64,000 bases of DNA from an uncultured beta proteobacterium (GTDB taxonomy: Bacteria; Pseudomonadota; Gammaproteobacteria; Burkholderiales; Burkholderiaceae): the NCBI GenBank assembly GCA_903821995.1, contig CAIJNI010000040.1:62001-126000 (forward strand), in the 5' to 3' direction. The notes under the pieces were generated by a model that did not search any database, was not told where the DNA came from, and was given only the letters and a program-made list of their open reading frames with translations. Positions 10,848 through 20,957 of this stretch are shown here, one piece after another (position 1 is the first letter of the stretch; every line of letters starts with the position of its first letter). A program made the translations under genes and the position numbers.

Positions 10848-11504
10848 ATGGCTGAGATTTTATTAGTAAGACACGGTGAAACTGACTGGAATCGTCTTAA
10901 GCGACTGCAAGGACATTTAGATATTGGTTTAAATGACCTAGGAAGAAAGCAGGCACAATTGCTTGGCAAGGCCCTAGCTAGTGAAAAAATTGAAGTTGCG
11001 TATTCTAGTGATTTAAGTCGCGCCGTTGATACAACTCAAGAAATTATTCAACACCATGATGTGCCAACGTTTATTGATCAAAGTATCAGAGAACGATGTT
11101 ATGGAGAAATTCAGGGCATGACATTTGGTGAAATTGAAAAATCTATGCCTGACAATCATCGTGCTTGGCATAGTCGGCAAGTTGATTTTCAGCCTAAGGG
11201 CGGTGAGTCATTAAGAGAATTTTTTAATCGTGTTGTAGTAGGTGTTTCTAGAATTGCACTGACGCATTTAGGTAAAAGAATCTTGATTGTTGCCCATGGT
11301 GGGGTTCTAGACTGTTTATATAGGGCTGCCTCAAGCCTATCAATTGAAGATCCTCACCGAGTTGAAATGAAAAATACAAGCTTAAATCTTTTAAACTTTG
11401 ATGGGGAAAAATTTTCAATCATCAAATGGGGCGATTTGTCTCACTTACAAGACATCAATGCACTAGATGAGATAGACAATTCTTATCAGAGTAAAAAATC
11501 TTAG
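10848..11504 (+). CDS. Histidine phosphatase family protein (phosphoglycerate mutase-like)
   Basis: 'LVRHGETDWNRLKRLQGHLDIGLNDLGRKQA' RHG motif, 'VAHGGVL'. Confidence 0.88.
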   Translation: MAEILLVRHGETDWNRLKRLQGHLDIGLNDLGRKQAQLLGKALASEKIEVAYSSDLSRAVDTTQEIIQHHDVPTFIDQSIRERCYGEIQGMTFGEIEKSMPDNHRAWHSRQVDFQPKGGESLREFFNRVVVGVSRIALTHLGKRILIVAHGGVLDCLYRAASSLSIEDPHRVEMKNTSLNLLNFDGEKFSIIKWGDLSHLQDINALDEIDNSYQSKKS

Positions 11505-11512
11505 GGTAGAGA

Positions 11513-12580
11513 TTACAAATCTAAAGAATTAATATTCGGAGGGATTAGTCCAAAGTGTTCATAGGCTAGACGCGTTGCAATTCGTCCCCGTGCAGTTCTT
11601 TGTAAGTAACCCTGTTGAATTAAATAAGGTTCAATCACATCCTCAATAGTATCTCTTTCTTCACCAATTGCAGAGGCAAGATTATCAACCCCAACAGGAC
11701 CTCCAGAGAACTTAAGCAAGATAGCTTCAAGTAATTTTCGATCCATAACATCAAAGCCTACGGGATCAACATCTAACATCTTTAATGCAGCATCAGCTGT
11801 TTTTGCTGAAATAATCCCATTCGTTTTAACTTCGGCATAATCCCTGACTCTTCGTAAGAGTCGATTTGCAATTCTTGGTGTTCCGCGCGCTCTTTTTGCT
11901 ATTTCATTTGCTCCATCAGGAGCAATCTGGGCATTAAGAAGATTTGCAGAGCGCTCAACAATTTGAGATAGTTCTTTTTCAGTATAAAACTCAAGTCTAG
12001 AAACAATCCCAAACCGATCACGAAGCGGATTAGTTAACATTCCTGCACGAGTTGTTGCGCCTATTAAAGTAAAAGGCTTTAAATCTAATTTGACACTTCG
12101 AGCAGCTGGACCATCTCCAATCATGATGTCGAGACTGTAGTCTTCAAGTGCTGGGTAAAGAATTTCTTCAACAACAGGAGACAAACGATGAATTTCGTCA
12201 ATAAATAGAACATCATTTTCTTCTAAATTTGTAAGCAAAGCAGCAAGGTCACCAGGCCTATCTAAAACTGGACCACTTGTTTGGCGAAGGTTAACACCAA
12301 GTTCTTTGGCAATAATATGAGCAAGGGTGGTTTTACCGAGTCCTGGAGGACCAAATAAGAGAACATGATCCAACGCTTCGGAGCGATTTTTTGCAGCTGA
12401 TATAAATATCTCGAGTTGTTCACGAATTTTAGTTTGTCCGATGTACTCCTCAAGTTGCTTAGGCCTTAAGGCACGATCAATAAAACTCTCTGTTTCAACG
12501 ACATCCGCATTAATAAGTCTATTATCTTTATCGACATTAAAGGAAGAGGATGGTTCGACAGGATCTGTATGAATGGACAT
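11513..12580 (-). CDS. ruvB: Holliday junction branch migration helicase RuvB
   Basis: '[12 protein letters not shown]', '[18 protein letters not shown]', 'LFIDEIHRL', '[19 protein letters not shown]'. Confidence 0.97.
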   Translation of the reverse strand: MSIHTDPVEPSSSFNVDKDNRLINADVVETESFIDRALRPKQLEEYIGQTKIREQLEIFISAAKNRSEALDHVLLFGPPGLGKTTLAHIIAKELGVNLRQTSGPVLDRPGDLAALLTNLEENDVLFIDEIHRLSPVVEEILYPALEDYSLDIMIGDGPAARSVKLDLKPFTLIGATTRAGMLTNPLRDRFGIVSRLEFYTEKELSQIVERSANLLNAQIAPDGANEIAKRARGTPRIANRLLRRVRDYAEVKTNGIISAKTADAALKMLDVDPVGFDVMDRKLLEAILLKFSGGPVGVDNLASAIGEERDTIEDVIEPYLIQQGYLQRTARGRIATRLAYEHFGLIPPNINSLDL

Positions 12581-12603
12581 ATCTATAGTATAGATTCAAA
12601 AAG

Positions 12604-13185
12604 CTAAGACTTGGATAGGGCTTTTAAGGCTTGTCTAATACCATCAGAAACAGATGACCCTTCTGAAACTTGTTTGAGTGCAATGGTTGCCTCTTTATCG
12701 GAATACCCAAGCGCTAATAAAGCCTGCAAAATCTCATTAGAGTTTGAATGGTTAACGGATGTCCCGGAGGCATTTGGTAGATCTACACCAAATTTACCTT
12801 TTAATTCAAGTAAAAGGCGTTCAGCAGTTTTGTTGCCAATGCCAGGGATTTTTGTGAGTCGCCCTGACTCTTGGAGTGTGACGGCTTGAGATAGCTCTTG
12901 AATCGTCATCCCTGATAGGATGGCAAGAGCTGTCCTAGCTCCAACACCGCTGATTTTAATTAAGGCTCTAAAAGCGGATCTTTCATTTTCACTAGCAAAG
13001 CCAAATAATTGTTGGACATCTTCACGCACCACAAAGTGCGTCAGCAGAGTAATTTGTTGTCCAGTTTCAGGTAATTGATAAAGGGTACTCATCGGCACAT
13101 CAATTTCATAGCCCACACCATGACAATCGACTAAAACTCTTGGGGGATTTTTGAGCAGAAGTGTGCCTTGAATTCTACCAATCAT
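12604..13185 (-). CDS. ruvA: Holliday junction branch migration protein RuvA
   Basis: '[10 protein letters not shown]', HhH '[16 protein letters not shown]', '[17 protein letters not shown]'. Confidence 0.95.
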   Translation of the reverse strand: MIGRIQGTLLLKNPPRVLVDCHGVGYEIDVPMSTLYQLPETGQQITLLTHFVVREDVQQLFGFASENERSAFRALIKISGVGARTALAILSGMTIQELSQAVTLQESGRLTKIPGIGNKTAERLLLELKGKFGVDLPNASGTSVNHSNSNEILQALLALGYSDKEATIALKQVSEGSSVSDGIRQALKALSKS

Positions 13186-13703
13186 AATTTACTCCTTGAG
13201 TGAAGTGCTAAAGATTTAGAGAGTTGATTTTTGATATGACTACGGTGAGCAGTACAAATTGCAACACCCAGAGCATCGGAGGCATCTGGCCCCAGTATAT
13301 GTTGAAGATTTAAGAGTCGTCGAACCATTTCTTGTACTTGCGGCTTGCTTGCTCTTCCAGTGCCAACGATTGCTTTTTTGATTTCAAGAGCACTAAATTC
13401 TGAAACGTCTAAATTTTTATTTACTAAGGCTGTAATTGCTGCTCCACGTGCTTGCCCTAAAATTAGCGTGGATTTAGGATTTACATTCAGAAAAACCTGT
13501 TCTATAGCAGCAGAGTCCGGGTGGTAAGTGTCAATCACTTCAGAAATGCCATTAAATAAAATACCCAATCGTTCGGGAATAGAATTTGTTGAAGAAGAAG
13601 TCTCTACGGTCCCAGAGGCCACATACTTTAGACGTTGTCCTGAAAACTCAATGACGCCGAAGCCTGTAATTCTAATTCCTGGGTCAATTCCTAAAATACG
13701 CAT
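13182..13703 (-). CDS. ruvC: Crossover junction endodeoxyribonuclease RuvC
   Basis: '[19 protein letters not shown]', 'AAIEQVF', '[14 protein letters not shown]'; ATGA overlap with ruvA. Confidence 0.95.
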   Translation of the reverse strand: MRILGIDPGIRITGFGVIEFSGQRLKYVASGTVETSSSTNSIPERLGILFNGISEVIDTYHPDSAAIEQVFLNVNPKSTLILGQARGAAITALVNKNLDVSEFSALEIKKAIVGTGRASKPQVQEMVRRLLNLQHILGPDASDALGVAICTAHRSHIKNQLSKSLALHSRSKL

Positions 13704-13709
13704 AGGGTA

Positions 13710-15293
13710 TCAGTGCCTAAAGTGGCGAATTCCTGTATAAACCATCACAATGTTATGTTCATCTGCTGCCTTTACTACTTCGTCATCCCGCATACTTCCT
13801 CCGGGTTGGATTACACAAGTTGCACCAGCTGCGACGATAACATCTAAACCATCCCGAAAAGGAAAAAATGCATCACTTGCAACGACAGAACCTTTTAAAG
13901 ATAATCCCGCATTCTCAGCTTTAATGCCTGCTATTTTTGCTGAATCTATTCGACTCATTTGACCGGCCCCAACTCCTAGAGTCATACCATTTGAGCAAAA
14001 GACAATTGCATTTGATTTAACAAATTTAGCAACACGCCAAGCAAAAAGTAATTCTTCAAGTTCTGTAGGCGTAGGTTGTTTTTTTGTAACTGTTTTTAAT
14101 TCGCTTATATCGAGATTTCTAAGATCAGGTGTTTGAACTAGAATTCCTCCACCAACGCGTTTCAGATCTAACTTATGATGTGCATCACTAAGATCAATTT
14201 CAAGTACGCGAACATTTTGTTTCGCATTAAACAAAAATAAAGCTTCGCTACTGAAGCTAGGTGCAATAACAACTTCAACAAATTGTTTAGAAACGGCGGT
14301 TGCAGTTGCTAAATCACATTCTCGGTTAAAAGCGATGATACCGCCGAAGGCAGAGGTAGGATCCGTTTTAAATGCCTTTTGATAAGCCTCAAGGGGTGAA
14401 GAGCCAATAGCGACACCACAGGGGTTTGCATGTTTGACAATAACGCAAGCAGCATGACCACTCGTTAAAGTATTTCCGAAGCTTTTGACACATTCCCAGG
14501 CAGCATCAGCATCAGCAATATTATTGAAAGACAGTTCTTTACCCTGAAGTTGACGGTAATTTGCAAGTGAACCTGGAGTAATGCATATATCCCGATAAAA
14601 AGCTGCAGATTGATGGGGGTTCTCACCGTAGCGAAGTTCTTGTACACGATCAAAGGATAAATTTAAAGAATGAGGAAAGAGACTACGACTGACGTGCTGC
14701 CGTTCATCGTTCAGAGATGTAAGGTAATTTGCAATCAGGCCATCATATTGTGCTGTATGAGAAAAAACTTTAGTCGCCAATTTAAAATTGGTATTGAAAG
14801 AAACCTTTAAAGAATTCTCAGTCATTTCTTTTAAAACTGGAGCATAGTCTTCTGGAGAGATTAAGACAGTAACATCTTGATGATTTTTTGCAGCAGCTCG
14901 GAGCATCGCTGGTCCACCAATATCGATGTTCTCAATGGCGTCTTCAAATGAACAGATAGGTTGAGAGATCGTTTTTTCAAAAGGATAAAGATTGATAACA
15001 AGCATATCAATTGTTTCTATCCCGTGATCTTTTAAAGCCTTTAGGTGATCAGGATTGTCGCGTCTTGCAAGAAGTCCGCCGTGAACCATGGGATGCAGCG
15101 TTTTGACTCGACCATCGAGCATTTCAGGAAAACCTGTAATTTCTGAAACCTCTATCACTGGCAATCCAGATTCAGTTAATAGTTTTGCAGTGCCGCCTGT
15201 AGAAATTAGTTTTATTCCCAAATGATGTAGGGATGTTGCAAAAGGAATAATTCCGGATTTATCAGAGACCGATATAAGTGCAGTTTGAATCAT
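13710..15293 (-). CDS. purH: Bifunctional AICAR transformylase/IMP cyclohydrolase
   Basis: '[15 protein letters not shown]', '[16 protein letters not shown]', 'KHANPCGVA', 'GQMSRIDS'. Confidence 0.96.
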   Translation of the reverse strand: MIQTALISVSDKSGIIPFATSLHHLGIKLISTGGTAKLLTESGLPVIEVSEITGFPEMLDGRVKTLHPMVHGGLLARRDNPDHLKALKDHGIETIDMLVINLYPFEKTISQPICSFEDAIENIDIGGPAMLRAAAKNHQDVTVLISPEDYAPVLKEMTENSLKVSFNTNFKLATKVFSHTAQYDGLIANYLTSLNDERQHVSRSLFPHSLNLSFDRVQELRYGENPHQSAAFYRDICITPGSLANYRQLQGKELSFNNIADADAAWECVKSFGNTLTSGHAACVIVKHANPCGVAIGSSPLEAYQKAFKTDPTSAFGGIIAFNRECDLATATAVSKQFVEVVIAPSFSSEALFLFNAKQNVRVLEIDLSDAHHKLDLKRVGGGILVQTPDLRNLDISELKTVTKKQPTPTELEELLFAWRVAKFVKSNAIVFCSNGMTLGVGAGQMSRIDSAKIAGIKAENAGLSLKGSVVASDAFFPFRDGLDVIVAAGATCVIQPGGSMRDDEVVKAADEHNIVMVYTGIRHFRH

Positions 15294-15314
15294 AGAGTGC
15301 CCTAAGGATAATAA

Positions 15315-15578
15315 CTATTTGGAAATAAGTAAGCCGTATTCAATGAGCTTTTTACGAAGCGTATTACGATTCAGTCCAAGATATTCAGCTGCCAATGATT
15401 GATTATCTTGCGCATGTCGCATAATAACTTCAAGCATTGGTTTCTCTATAGATGACAGGACCATATCATAAACATTGGTTGGAGGAATATCTCCCAAGTC
15501 GTCAAGATATCTTTGAAGATGTTCTTCTAAAACTAAAGTAACAGGATGTTTTTTTGACATTGATTGAGGCATGATCAA
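15315..15578 (-). CDS. fis: Fis family DNA-binding protein
   Basis: 'LEVIMRHAQDNQSLAAEYLGLNRNTLRKKLIEYGL' helix-turn-helix; adjacent to dusB as in enterobacteria. Confidence 0.88.
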   Translation of the reverse strand: MIMPQSMSKKHPVTLVLEEHLQRYLDDLGDIPPTNVYDMVLSSIEKPMLEVIMRHAQDNQSLAAEYLGLNRNTLRKKLIEYGLLISK

Positions 15579-16591
15579 GCAGCCTCGAGATATTCAAGGC
15601 GATTTGAGAGGCTCGCTAATTCAGAAAAATAATTTCTAACAGCGCAGATTTGTTCTTGGCAAGTCTCTAAAGTGTTCAAATGTTGTTTAAAATGTTGAGA
15701 ATTTTTTAAACCTTTAATGTACCAGCCGATGTGTTTGCGGGCTTTTCTAAGACCTGTATATTCACCATAAAAATCGTAGTGATCTAGGAGGTGAGACTGA
15801 AGAATTTTAGAAATTTCATTGACTTCTGGGGCATCGAGTAGTTCCCCGGTATTGAGGAAGTGATTTATTTCTCTAAAGATCCAGGGACGTCCTTGAGCTG
15901 CCCGGCCAATCATTAACGCATCTGCTTTTGTATATTCAAGTACCTCGAGGGCTTTTTGTGGGGTGTCTATATCGCCATTCGCGACGATTGGAATTTTAGC
16001 AACGGATTTAACACAGGCAATTGTTTCATATTCAGCTTGACCTAAATACAGATCAGCTTTAGTTCGGCCATGAATAGTCAGCATGGAGATTCCTGAGTTT
16101 TCCGCAATTTTGAGAATATTAAGAGCATTCTTATGATCGCGATCCCAGCCAGTCCGAATTTTTAAAGTGACAGGTACCAAAGGATAACTCTGATTAACAG
16201 CATTTACTACTGACGTTAGGATTTGTTCGACTAAGGGTTCATTTTGAAGTAAGGCTGAGCCAGCGGCAACATTACAGACTTTCTTTGCTGGACAACCCAT
16301 ATTGATATCGATGATTTGTGCCCCACGTTCTATATTCAATAGGGCAGCTTGGGCCATCATGCTTGGATCAGCCCCTGCTATTTGCACAGAGATTGGCTCA
16401 ATTTCACCTTCATGGTTAGCACGGAGTAATGATTTTTGACTATTCCACAAAAGAGAGTTAGAAGCAATCATTTCTGAAACCGCATACCCTGCGCCCATTT
16501 GTTTACATAGTTGCCTAAATGGCCTATCCGTAACTCCAGCCATAGGGGCTACAAATAAATTATTTGGAAGGGTGAGATGACCAATTTGCAA
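15575..16591 (-). CDS. dusB: tRNA-dihydrouridine synthase B
   Basis: 'VAPMAGVTDRPFRQL', 'DINMGCPAKKVCN', 'VANGDIDTPQKALEVLEYTKADALMIGRAAQGRPWIF'. Confidence 0.94.
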   Translation of the reverse strand: MQIGHLTLPNNLFVAPMAGVTDRPFRQLCKQMGAGYAVSEMIASNSLLWNSQKSLLRANHEGEIEPISVQIAGADPSMMAQAALLNIERGAQIIDINMGCPAKKVCNVAAGSALLQNEPLVEQILTSVVNAVNQSYPLVPVTLKIRTGWDRDHKNALNILKIAENSGISMLTIHGRTKADLYLGQAEYETIACVKSVAKIPIVANGDIDTPQKALEVLEYTKADALMIGRAAQGRPWIFREINHFLNTGELLDAPEVNEISKILQSHLLDHYDFYGEYTGLRKARKHIGWYIKGLKNSQHFKQHLNTLETCQEQICAVRNYFSELASLSNRLEYLEAA

Positions 16592-16680
16592 AATAATGAG
16601 AACTTAGTGAAATACGCTAAAGACGAAGGAATTAAACTGTAGCACAATTATGCCATTCTGCTTAATATTTAAGCAGTTTG

Positions 16681-17838
16681 TTATCGCTGCCCAAACATCA
16701 TTTGTCGAGCAAGGGCTTTTTTAATGGGAGGTAACCATTCCAAACTAGATAAAGCGATTCCTCGGAAAAATACAACAGGTTTTAAGTTAGTGGCAAAGAC
16801 TCTTGCCATGAAGTCAGTCATTCCTATTGTCGTTTTTCTATCTGATTGACGCAAAGTGGCATATTTTTGAAGCGCTAGATTTAGAGAAACTTGTCTCAGT
16901 TCTTTAGGTTCATTGACAAGGGGGGTTAAACAGCCAGAAAGTGTTGCAGCATCCCTTAATCCCAAATTAAGCCCTTGGCCTGCAACAGGATGGAGTGTTT
17001 GCGCAGCATTTCCAATCCATACCTCATTGTCTTTTACAATTTGTGTTCTAACGTTAAGCCCTAATGGATAAGTCCTTAAATCGTGAATTTGTGTGATTTT
17101 TCCTATACGTGATCCTATGGCTTTTTGAAGCTCTGCCATTAGCTCAATTGCGGGCAAGCCCATGCGAAACAAATTGGTATGTGGCTTTGCACACCAAACC
17201 ATATTTAAATGACCTGGTCCCTTGTGGTGCGGTAATAATGCTAATGGCCCTTCGGAAGTAAAGCGTTCCCATGCTTGATTTTTTGGAGCATCAGGCGCCT
17301 CTATCCAACCAACCAATGCTGTTTGAGCATAATCATGATGTTGATCATTAGCAATTTGTTCTTGAAACAAACCACCTTCGGCATGAATGAGGCAGGTTTC
17401 AAGAGACATATGCGGATATATATTTTTAATCTCGGCATTAAATTGCCAGTCAAAATTTTTGTAGTTTACTTTTGCACGCTCAAGACTATGGCGTAAGGAT
17501 AAGTAAATATCAGAATATCTAACAACATATCCGAGTGCGTCCTGACCAATTTCGTTTCGTGTCATCGTGGCACGTCCAAATGCTGATTTTTGTGAAATAT
17601 TAACTTGATGAATTGCTGGAGAGTTTTGCGGCCAAGCTAGGAGAGTTTCAAGTAATAGCTTTGAACCTTCTGAAATGGCAATGCCGCGTTGATCGATATT
17701 TGAAATCTTTTGAGTATCTGAAGGATTCTTATCGAGAAGCAATAAATGTAAATGTGGATTACTTTGTAAAAGCCAGCCTGCACATGCTAGACCTACAGGA
17801 CCGGCTCCTTGGATAACGATGTCATAGGTTTTGGACAT
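16681..17838 (-). CDS. FAD-dependent monooxygenase, UbiH/UbiF/VisC family
   Basis: 'DIVIQGAGPVGLACAGWLL' GxGxxG, 'WIGNAAQTLHPVAGQGLNLGLRDA'. Confidence 0.85.
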   Translation of the reverse strand: MSKTYDIVIQGAGPVGLACAGWLLQSNPHLHLLLLDKNPSDTQKISNIDQRGIAISEGSKLLLETLLAWPQNSPAIHQVNISQKSAFGRATMTRNEIGQDALGYVVRYSDIYLSLRHSLERAKVNYKNFDWQFNAEIKNIYPHMSLETCLIHAEGGLFQEQIANDQHHDYAQTALVGWIEAPDAPKNQAWERFTSEGPLALLPHHKGPGHLNMVWCAKPHTNLFRMGLPAIELMAELQKAIGSRIGKITQIHDLRTYPLGLNVRTQIVKDNEVWIGNAAQTLHPVAGQGLNLGLRDAATLSGCLTPLVNEPKELRQVSLNLALQKYATLRQSDRKTTIGMTDFMARVFATNLKPVVFFRGIALSSLEWLPPIKKALARQMMFGQR

Positions 17839-19203
17839 TCAATTTCCAGATGATGACATCAAACCTTCGATATCATTTATGGCAACAGGGGCATCACTCG
17901 ATAATATTTCGTTTCCCTTCGAGCTTACAAGTACATCGTCCTCAATTCGAATACCGATATTCCAGTACTTTTCTGGAACCTCAGGTGATGGTCTAAAGTA
18001 GAGACCGGGTTCTACTGTAAGAATCATTCCTTCTCTAAGGATGCGCGAGCTATCATCGCTACTCATGGGTTCCCGATATGAGCCCACATCGTGGACATCA
18101 ATACCAAGCCAATGACTTGTGCGATGCATATAGTAAGGTTGGTATGATTTGTTTTCTATTGCATTAGCGACTGTGCCATGAGTCGCCTGATTTAGGATCT
18201 TTAAATCAAATAAGCCGGCCACCAAAATTTCTAATGCCTTTTCATGAGGTTTTTGGAATTCATTACCTAAAATCGAATGACGAATAGCTTCTTGCTGAGC
18301 TGCCAAAACAATCTCATAAACTTCTTTTTGTGGGGTAGTAAATTTACCGTTAACTGGAAATGTTCTCGTAATATCTGAAGCATAGCTATCTAATTCACAT
18401 CCAGCATCAATAAGGCATAAGTCGCCATTTTTTAATTCAGCATCACTTGCTTTGTAATGAAGAATGCAGGCATTCTGCCCAGTAGCAACGATACTGTTAT
18501 AGGCAACACTTTGGGCACCATTTCTTCTAAATTCGTATAGTAGTTCAGCTTCTAAATGATATTCTCTAAGCCCAGGGCGGCTGGTTTGCATTGCTCGAAT
18601 ATGACCATTAGCTGCAATTTTTCCAGCTTTTCGCATCAAACTAATTTCGATGGCATCTTTGGTAAGTCGCATTTCATGAATTAAAGGTTCAATATCATGA
18701 AAATGTTGAGGAACTTTAATGCCCAATCTTGCTTTAGCGCGAAGTGAATTAAGCCACTCACGTAATAATGCATCCATATCAGAACTGATAGCTAGCCTAG
18801 AATAAATATGAGTTTGATTTTTGAGAAGATCCGGCATCATTGCGTTCAATTCTTCAACTGAAAAAGCTTGATCGACACCTAGGTACTGAGTAGCTAATTC
18901 TGGCCCAAGTCGAAGTCCATCCCAAATTTCACGTTCTAAATCTTTAGGTCTACAAAAAATAATTGAAGTGCTTGAGGTGGGGGTGACTTGCAACACCAAA
19001 TAGGATTGTGGTTCACAAAAGCCAGTCATGTAATAGAAATCACTATCGTGCCGATAGGGATAGTCGCTATCCCTACTTCTAAACACTTCCTTAGCCGTGT
19101 TTAATACAACAACACCTGAGCCAGAAGTTGTTCGAATGTGTTGAATCAGTGAATTACGCCTAGTAATAAACGCTTCTAAATTGGGCAGTTTAATGGAGGT
19201 CAT
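17839..19203 (-). CDS. pepP: Xaa-Pro aminopeptidase
   Basis: 'LCLIDAGCELDSYASDITRTFP', 'HRTSHWLGIDVHDVG', 'GMILTVEPGLYF'. Confidence 0.92.
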   Translation of the reverse strand: MTSIKLPNLEAFITRRNSLIQHIRTTSGSGVVVLNTAKEVFRSRDSDYPYRHDSDFYYMTGFCEPQSYLVLQVTPTSSTSIIFCRPKDLEREIWDGLRLGPELATQYLGVDQAFSVEELNAMMPDLLKNQTHIYSRLAISSDMDALLREWLNSLRAKARLGIKVPQHFHDIEPLIHEMRLTKDAIEISLMRKAGKIAANGHIRAMQTSRPGLREYHLEAELLYEFRRNGAQSVAYNSIVATGQNACILHYKASDAELKNGDLCLIDAGCELDSYASDITRTFPVNGKFTTPQKEVYEIVLAAQQEAIRHSILGNEFQKPHEKALEILVAGLFDLKILNQATHGTVANAIENKSYQPYYMHRTSHWLGIDVHDVGSYREPMSSDDSSRILREGMILTVEPGLYFRPSPEVPEKYWNIGIRIEDDVLVSSKGNEILSSDAPVAINDIEGLMSSSGN

Positions 19204-19937
19204 CTTTGATTTAAACTTTCTAATCTTTGGGGGGTTCCTACGTCATGCCATTGGCAATTAAGAAACTCCCCTAGTACTAATTGTTTTGACATTTCATTCT
19301 TGAGTAAAGGTGCTAAAGCATACTTACTGTCGAGTTCTAATGATTTAAACATACTTTTATGGTAAATGCCGGCACCTGAAAAAGTTAGTTTCTTTTGGTC
19401 AGGAATATTTTCTTGATCACGCTGATTATCTGTGCTTATTAGGCCATTTCTTAAATAAAAATCACCCAAGAGATGATGTTCTGGATTGGCGGTCATAAAT
19501 AAGTAAGCCGAAATAGACGGACTACTTTTTCTTAAAAATTCGACTAACGGCGCTATTTTTTGAAACGGAAAATCTGGGACGAAAGTATCTCCATTAATAA
19601 CGAAAAAATAATCTAATGGATTTAAAAGACCTAATGCATTTTTGATACCACCAGCTGTTTCAAGGGGGCTTGGTTCAGACGAACAACTGATATTCATACC
19701 AAATCGAGACCCGCCATCGACATGGGCAACAATCTTCTCTCCTAACCATGAGTGATTAACCACGATTTGTTTAAAGCCTGCATTCTTCATTCCCTCTAAG
19801 TGGTAATCAAGAAGGGCTTTCCCACGGACTTGTAATAACGGTTTTGGTAGAACATCGGTAAGTGGGCGCATCCGCTCCCCTCTTCCAGCAGCCAAGATCA
19901 TCGCAGGTAAATCGTTGAAAGTTTTTGTTGGTACCAT
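19200..19937 (-). CDS. Nucleotidyltransferase family protein, MurU-like
   Basis: 'AMILAAGRGERMRPLTDVLPKPLLQVRGKALLDYHLE'; partner of the downstream-oriented kinase, next to lptD as in Pseudomonas amgK-murU. Confidence 0.78.
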   Translation of the reverse strand: MVPTKTFNDLPAMILAAGRGERMRPLTDVLPKPLLQVRGKALLDYHLEGMKNAGFKQIVVNHSWLGEKIVAHVDGGSRFGMNISCSSEPSPLETAGGIKNALGLLNPLDYFFVINGDTFVPDFPFQKIAPLVEFLRKSSPSISAYLFMTANPEHHLLGDFYLRNGLISTDNQRDQENIPDQKKLTFSGAGIYHKSMFKSLELDSKYALAPLLKNEMSKQLVLGEFLNCQWHDVGTPQRLESLNQR

Positions 19938-20956
19938 TAAAAAGTAAAACCTTCAGGTCTTTGAATATGTTGGGCCGAGTCTAAGATGCGGACTAAAGGT
20001 TTAAAAGCAGAGTAGCGCTCGGCAACCTTACGGGTGTATTTTAAAACCAAGGGTAAATCATTGACGTAACTGGGTTTACCGTCGCGGTGATAAAGGCGTG
20101 CAAAGATACCTAAGACTTTTAAATGTCGCTGTAAACCCATCCATTCAAAATCCTTATAAAACTCAGAGAAGTCGGCTCTTACGGGAAGACCAACCTTTCG
20201 AGCGCTTTCCCAATATCGGACTACATAATCTAATTGAGTTTCCTCATCCCACTCAATATATGCATCTCTTAAGAGTGATGCCAAATCATAGGTAATTGGG
20301 CCAAATACAGCATCTTGAAAGTCTAAAATTCCTGGATTATTTTTTTCAGTATGCATTAAATTACGCGAATGAAAATCGCGATGGACATAAACCTTTGGCT
20401 GAGCAGAAATATTTTCAAGGAGTATTTTAAACACTTGCTTGAGTGAGTCATTCTCTTTTGAGTTTAAAGAGTAGCCGAGATGTTTATTTAAAAACCACTC
20501 TGGAAAAAGATCCAATTCTTTTTGTAAAAGAAGAAGATCGTAAACAGGTAAACGATTCTCAGTGCTGGACAATTGCATTTTAATTAAGGAATTGGCAGCA
20601 TCTTTATAAAGACTAGGGGCATTTTGGGGGGTCAGAATTGATAGATAAGTCGATTTTCCCAAATCGGTAAGCAATAAAAAGCCAGATTCCTGGTTTTGGT
20701 GAACTATTTTTGGAACAAGGATGCCGGCTTCAGAACATAGTTCAGCCACTTGAATAAATGGTAGGATATTTTCCTTTTCGGGTGGCGCATCCATGACGAT
20801 CAAGCTTGAATGCTCGCTGTGTCTGGATTGCAAGCGAAAATAGCGCCTAAAACTTGCATCGCTAGAGGCTGATTCTAGGGTTTCGGGGATTAATTGGAGG
20901 TCTTTTGGAAGACTTTTTAACCAAAACCTAATTTGTTCTAAACGGATATCTTGCAT
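19937..20956 (-). CDS. Aminoglycoside phosphotransferase-fold sugar kinase, AmgK-like
   Basis: 'VYVHRDFHSRNLMHTEKNNPGILDFQDAVFGPITYDLASLL' catalytic and metal-binding motifs. Confidence 0.78.
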   Translation of the reverse strand: MQDIRLEQIRFWLKSLPKDLQLIPETLESASSDASFRRYFRLQSRHSEHSSLIVMDAPPEKENILPFIQVAELCSEAGILVPKIVHQNQESGFLLLTDLGKSTYLSILTPQNAPSLYKDAANSLIKMQLSSTENRLPVYDLLLLQKELDLFPEWFLNKHLGYSLNSKENDSLKQVFKILLENISAQPKVYVHRDFHSRNLMHTEKNNPGILDFQDAVFGPITYDLASLLRDAYIEWDEETQLDYVVRYWESARKVGLPVRADFSEFYKDFEWMGLQRHLKVLGIFARLYHRDGKPSYVNDLPLVLKYTRKVAERYSAFKPLVRILDSAQHIQRPEGFTF

Positions 20957-20957
20957 A

